Both the position numbers and the translations under genes were made by a program. Shown piece after piece: positions 60,275-64,000 of a stretch of DNA of 64,000 bases. The notes beneath the pieces were generated by a model. The model did not search any database. It had not been told where the DNA came from and saw only the letters and a program-made list of their open reading frames with translations. The stretch's first letter is position 1. The number at the start of each line of letters is the position of its first letter. The stretch comes from Ailurus styani (lineage: Eukaryota > Chordata > Mammalia > Carnivora > Ailuridae), in the NCBI GenBank assembly GCA_002007465.1, contig LNAC01000137.1:2401767-2465766 (forward strand), given 5' to 3'.

Positions 60275-60385
60275 TTTAAAAGATTTTATTTTTAAGTAAT
60301 CTCTACACCCAATGTGGAGTTTGAACTTACAACCCCAGGATTAAGAGTCAGTTGCATGCTCTATTGAGTGAACGAGTCGGTACCT
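60275..60385 (-). mobile_element. Old-type CAN SINE (short form)
   Basis: TTTTAAGTAATCTCTACACC through GAGTCGGTACC; CTGGTTTTTAAATTTT-like flanks on both sides. Confidence 0.87.
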
Positions 60386-60582
60386 CTGGTTTTTAAATTT
60401 TACAAAATAAAAAGTTGGGGAAAATATTCTATTAACCTTTGAGTGGGAGAGGAGAAAGGTGTTAGAAGAAGAATTTTGCCAGGAAGACAGATAGCTATTG
60501 GGTTTCCCTACCTTGATATTTATTTATTTATTTTATTCTGACAAAAAACATGTAACATTAAATGTACCACCTCTGCCATTTT

Positions 60583-60657
60583 TTAAAAGATTTTATTTTT
60601 AAGTAATCTCTACATCCAACATGGGGCTTGAACTCACAACCCCGAGATCAAGAGCCA
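60583..60657 (-). mobile_element. Old-type CAN SINE fragment
   Basis: TTTTAAGTAATCTCTACATC to AGATCAAGAGCCACAT; the head is missing. Confidence 0.8.
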
Positions 60658-60848
60658 CATTCCCTCCCTTCCTTTCCCCCGAGCCCTCGATAACCACTTT
60701 TCTACTTCCTGCTGCTCAATTTTGATTACCTTAGGTACCTCTTATAATTGGAATCATACAACATTTGTCCTTTTGTGACTGGCTTATTTCACTGGTATAA
60801 TATCCTTGAGGTTCATCCATGTTGTAGTATATAACAGGATTTCCTTCT

Positions 60849-61051
60849 TTTTTTTTTTAAAGATTTTATTTATTTATCTCACAGAGGGAGAGAGATCACA
60901 AGGAGGCAGAGAGGCAGGCAGAGAGAGAGAGAGGAGGAAGCAGGCTCCCCGCTGAGCAGGGAGCCCTATGTGGGCCTCGATCCCAGGACCCTGAGATCAT
61001 GACCTGAGCCGAAAGCAGAGGCTTTAACCCACTGAGCCACCCAGGTGCCCC
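60849..61051 (-). mobile_element. CAN SINE (SINEC)
   Basis: Complete reverse copy; AGGATTTCCTTCTTT is the target duplication. Confidence 0.97.
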
Positions 61052-61239
61052 AGGATTTCCTTCTTTAGAGCTGTGTAATATTCTATCATATGTATATATC
61101 ATATTTTCTTTATCCATTTATCCATTGAAGGACATTTGGGTTGCTTCCACCTCTTGGCTACTATGAATAATGCTGCACTGAAAGTGAGTGTGCAAGTATC
61201 ACTTCCCAGAAGTTGTATTTTGGTGTCATGTGGTAATTC

Positions 61240-61384
61240 TTTTTTTTTTTTTTCTTTTTTAAGTGAGTTCAAGCCTTGCTGAGTGTGGAGCCCAATGCAG
61301 GGCTTGGACTCATGACCCCAAGATAAGGACCTGACCTGAGATAAAGGGTCAGAGACTTAAACAACTGAGCCACCCAGGACCCCC
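61240..61384 (-). mobile_element. Old-type CAN SINE
   Basis: T-rich tail, GTGTGGAGCCCAATGCAGGG, and the head complement GCCACCCAGGACCCCC. TGGTAATTCT is on both sides. Confidence 0.88.
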
Positions 61385-61765
61385 TTGGTAATTCTATTTT
61401 TGATTTATTAAGGAATCTCCAGACTGTTTTCCATAGTGACAACATCATTTTACTTTCTCATAAACAGTGCACAAGGGTTCTAATTTCTCCATATTCTCAC
61501 CAACACTTGTTTTTGTTATTTTGATAGTGGCCGTATTTCATTGTGGTTTTGATTTGCATGACTTATGATTAGTAATGTTAAGGATCTGTTCATATATTTC
61601 TTGGCCATTTGTGTATTTTCTTTGGAGAAATGTCTATTCAAGTCCTTTGCCCATTTAATTGAATTATCTGTTATTTTAATTGTTGAGTTGTTCTGGATAT
61701 TATGGATATTAACCTCTTATCAGATACATGATTTGCAAATATTTTCTCCCTTTCTATAGGTTGAT

Positions 61766-61956
61766 TTTTTTAAAGATTTTTTTTATTTATATGACAGAGA
61801 GAGATTACAAGTAGGCAGAGAGGCAGGCAAAGAGAGAGGAGGAAGCAGGCTCCTCACTGAGCAGCGAGCCTGATGCAGGACTCGATCCCAGGACCCTGAG
61901 ATCATGACCTGAGCCGAAGGCAGAGGCTTTAACTCACTGAGCCACCCAGGCACCCT
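61766..61956 (-). mobile_element. CAN SINE (SINEC)
   Basis: Reverse copy ending CCACCCAGGCACCC; flanks TATAGGTTGATTTTTT / TATAGTTTGATTTTTT. Confidence 0.96.
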
Positions 61957-62033
61957 ATAGTTTGATTTTTTACTTTGTTTACTGTTTCCTTTGTTGCACA
62001 GAAGTTGTATAGTTTGATGTAGTCCCATTTGGG

Positions 62034-62231
62034 TTTTTTTTTTTTAGATTATTTATTTATTTATTTGACAGGGAGAGAGATCACAAATAGGTAGAGAGGA
62101 AGGCAGAGGGAGAGGGGGAAGCAGGCTCCCTACCGAGCAGGGAGCCTGATGTGGGGCTCGATCCCAGGACCCCGAGATCATGACCTGAGCCGAAGGCAGA
62201 CGCTTAACCATCTGAGCCACCCAGGCGTCCC
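62034..62231 (-). mobile_element. CAN SINE (SINEC)
   Basis: Reverse copy ending CCACCCAGGCGTCCC; ATGTAGTCCCATTTG is duplicated on both sides. Confidence 0.97.
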
Positions 62232-63789
62232 AATGTAGTCCCATTTGTCTATATTTACTTTGTTGCCTATGTTTTTGGTGTCATATCCAAGAAATCATTG
62301 CCAAATCCAAAGTCCTGAAGTTTTCCCCCTATGTTTTCTCCTAGAAGATTTGTAGTTTTGGGTCTTACATTTAGGTCTTTAATCCATTTTGAGTTAATTT
62401 TTGCATATGGTGTCTGTATAGGATCCAACTTCCTTATTTTGCATGTGGATATCCAGGTAGCTATTGGCTTTCAAAATTCTCTTTATTGAATGCCTGGCAA
62501 AGATCTTATTATAATGTCATGATATGTTGCTTACTGCGGGTATGATAGTGGTCTTTTCTTTGTGGGCTTTTCAGTTTAAGTTGATAGGAAAAGTTATCTC
62601 AGTTTGATTATATAAAAAGAATGTGTGAATTTTCTCTGTAAATATATTTGACTATATAAGCAACAACTACATTCTTATACATCTTATATACCTGTAAAAG
62701 GAAAAAATCTGAGTAACTCTAAGAGCTCTCAGTAAATGCTAATTTAGAAAAGTCAGTTGGATAGAAAAAAACAATAGGAAGAAAGTAATTTATTAGTTAA
62801 TTTGCTTGCCCTGTATTAAGAGGGCTTTGCTTAGAAAAGCAATGTTGAAAACAAACTCATGTGCTAAGTATCTCTCTGGAAAAAAATAGATGAACGTCTT
62901 AGGTAATAGGATAGTGGAAGATGGGACAAAACAAGAGGCATTTGGATTAATTGAATTAGTATCCTGTTGAATTTAAGAATATAGTGTCCTGCACGTGCAC
63001 AGACATAGATCAATAGCAGATTTAGGGAAGCACTATTAGACTGCACCTGTTGGAGTCCTCAGTGAATCCAGTCCTTGTTTAAGGCTTCCAGTTGGAGCTG
63101 GCAGTTGTTGTAGGGATTAAATTATTTAAAGCCTTCAGCTGGCTGGTGTAGGCAAGCAGTAGCTTAGAAAACACTTAATCTATTTTTTAAAATCTGTTCC
63201 TAAGTTTGCTTTGCTTAGGCTGTAAGACTACATGCACCACCCACCTGCCACATTCTGGAATCTTTTTGTCAGAGAGTGTAAATTTATCCAAGGGGAAAAA
63301 AAAGATCTTTAAAGAATAGTCTACATTTTAATACGATATGCTTATTTTGAGCATAATTTATTTGTAATAAAGATTTTGCTAAGCAACTAAAGACCCATTG
63401 ATCAAACTTATTTTCAAAAGGGAATTACCAAAGTACTTATTTCAACAATGATCTTTTAAGGTTTTATTTTTAATTATACTTGGAGGGGCTTTTGGTAACA
63501 ATGCCCTGACCCTTTCAACAGGATCGTTTTTAAAAGACAGCTCCATATGTATTAAGTGATTTGGTAGTCCATTACAATGTATTTAACTTCTTTTTAGAAA
63601 CTAGTATTACTTAATAAATAGCACTGTGCCTTGAAGTGACCTAACAAGGTGTTTGGATAAAACCTTCTGGATAATTCTGAGGCAAAGGATTTACTAGGCA
63701 AACCTCTTATATATAATTAATCATTACGTAGAAGCCCAGTGAATTTTTTTCACTGATGAAACCTGCAAACAGCTTCTTTCCTATGAGAA

Positions 63790-63991
63790 ATTTTTTTTTT
63801 TAAGATTTTATTTATTTATTTGACACAGAGAGAGAGATCAGATCACAAGTAGGCAGAGAGGCAGGCAGAGAGAGAAGGAAGCAGGCTCCCTGCTCAGCAG
63901 GGAGCCGGATGGGGGCCTCGATTCCAGGATCCTGAGATCATGACCTGAGCCGAAGGCAGAGGCTCTAACCCACTGAGCCACCCAGGCGCCC
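63790..63991 (-). mobile_element. CAN SINE (SINEC)
   Basis: Reverse copy ending CCACCCAGGCGCCC; TCCTATGAG is repeated on both sides, the second copy at the window edge. Confidence 0.96.
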
Positions 63992-64000
63992 TCCTATGAG

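Larger units (their letters stand above)
58690..60425 (+). mobile_element. Old L1 (L1M) 3'UTR, sense, broken by several insertions
   Basis: L1 blocks occur at 58690-58766, 58981-59150, 59757-60090 and 60393-60425, ending with ACAAAATAAAAAGTTGGGG. Between them sit SINEs and an LTR-like insert. The stretch 59875-59985 has become a TATATGTG microsatellite. Confidence 0.7.
60520..62510 (-). mobile_element. Old L1 3' region, antisense, with five SINE insertions
   Basis: Antisense L1 landmarks in order: TTATAATTGGAATCATACAA, GGACATTTGGGTTGCTTCCA, AGACTGTTTTCCATAGTGAC, TGTGGTTTTGATTTGCATGA, CTTATCAGATACATGATTTG and AATCCATTTTGAGTTAATTT. No intact frame. Confidence 0.85.
31141..64000. other. Gene-free region upstream of CSTF3
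   Basis: No exon-like coding sequence was found on either strand. The open frames here come from L1, SINE or microsatellite sequence. In human the next gene is HIPK3, roughly 100 kb away, so this is probably intergenic DNA that may carry a divergent lncRNA (inference). I recognise nothing in 31200-32219 (apart from A/T-rich sequence and a short ATATACACACA patch at 32020-32041), 38625-39404, 39701-40825, 47691-47860, 48006-48477, 48656-49103, 49306-49623, 49991-51350, 52896-53257, 56315-56479, 56693-57509 and 62511-63788. Confidence 0.7.

Noticed and set aside
31200..64000. HIPK3 or other neighbouring exons
   Set aside because: No conserved kinase-like or other coding segment with splice sites was found on either strand.

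Overview
This is nuclear DNA from a carnivoran mammal, most likely a mustelid or close relative (inference). The evidence is about fifty copies of the tRNA-Lys-derived CAN SINE (SINEC), many with the head GGGCGCCTGGGTGGCTCAG, a CT-rich body ending CTGCCTACTTGTGATCTC, and an (AAATAAA)n tail. There are also many L1 fragments, a few hAT and LTR relics, and introns with weak splice signals. I see no bacterial, plasmid or phage features, no CRISPR array and no operon.

One protein-coding gene is recognisable: the 5' end of CSTF3 (cleavage stimulation factor subunit 3, CstF-77), on the minus strand. Exon 1 coding is 30654-30680 (MSGDGAPEQ), exon 2 is 15927-16028 and exon 3 is 15709-15804. All three are in phase 0 and together give the first 75 residues. 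Exon 4 and everything after it lie beyond the left edge, so bases 1-15708 are the beginning of intron 3. Intron 1 is about 14.6 kb and intron 2 only 122 bp. A CpG-enriched promoter with ETS, YY1 and CRE-type motifs lies around 30.68-31.1 kb.

The most interesting biology is at exon 3. Its donor is very weak (GAG/GTTAAT). Reading through it adds 12 codons and then a stop. Downstream, inside intron 3, are two well-formed polyadenylation-site candidates (hexamers at 13415 and 12053) in an 8.2 kb interval free of SINEs and L1s (about 8850-17048). This fits the known feedback control of CstF-77 by an intronic poly(A) site, in which a short transcript is made when 3'-end processing activity is high.

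From about 31.2 to 64 kb I find no gene. In human the neighbour upstream of CSTF3 is HIPK3, so this is probably CSTF3-HIPK3 intergenic DNA (inference). It is dense with repeats: old antisense L1s (32.2-34.2, 35.9-37.2, 37.5-38.4, 39.4-39.7, 51.5-52.7 and 60.5-62.5 kb), sense L1s (34.2-35.2, 47.0-47.7, 53.4-55.2 and 58.7-60.4 kb), and a carnivore L1 with 5'UTR, ORF1 and ORF2 that is internally deleted and 3'-truncated (42.35-47.04 kb, minus). There are also an L2 relic, a hAT element split by an L1 and a SINE, and two LTR-like segments. Two single-N positions (54722 and 55095) are each flanked by duplicated blocks of about 62-66 bp, which look like assembly errors.

I found no previously undescribed system. 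The notable points are the CSTF3 autoregulatory architecture, the repeat-poor block around it, the assembly duplications and a 'ghost' retroinsertion made only of poly(A) between 15-bp target duplications.
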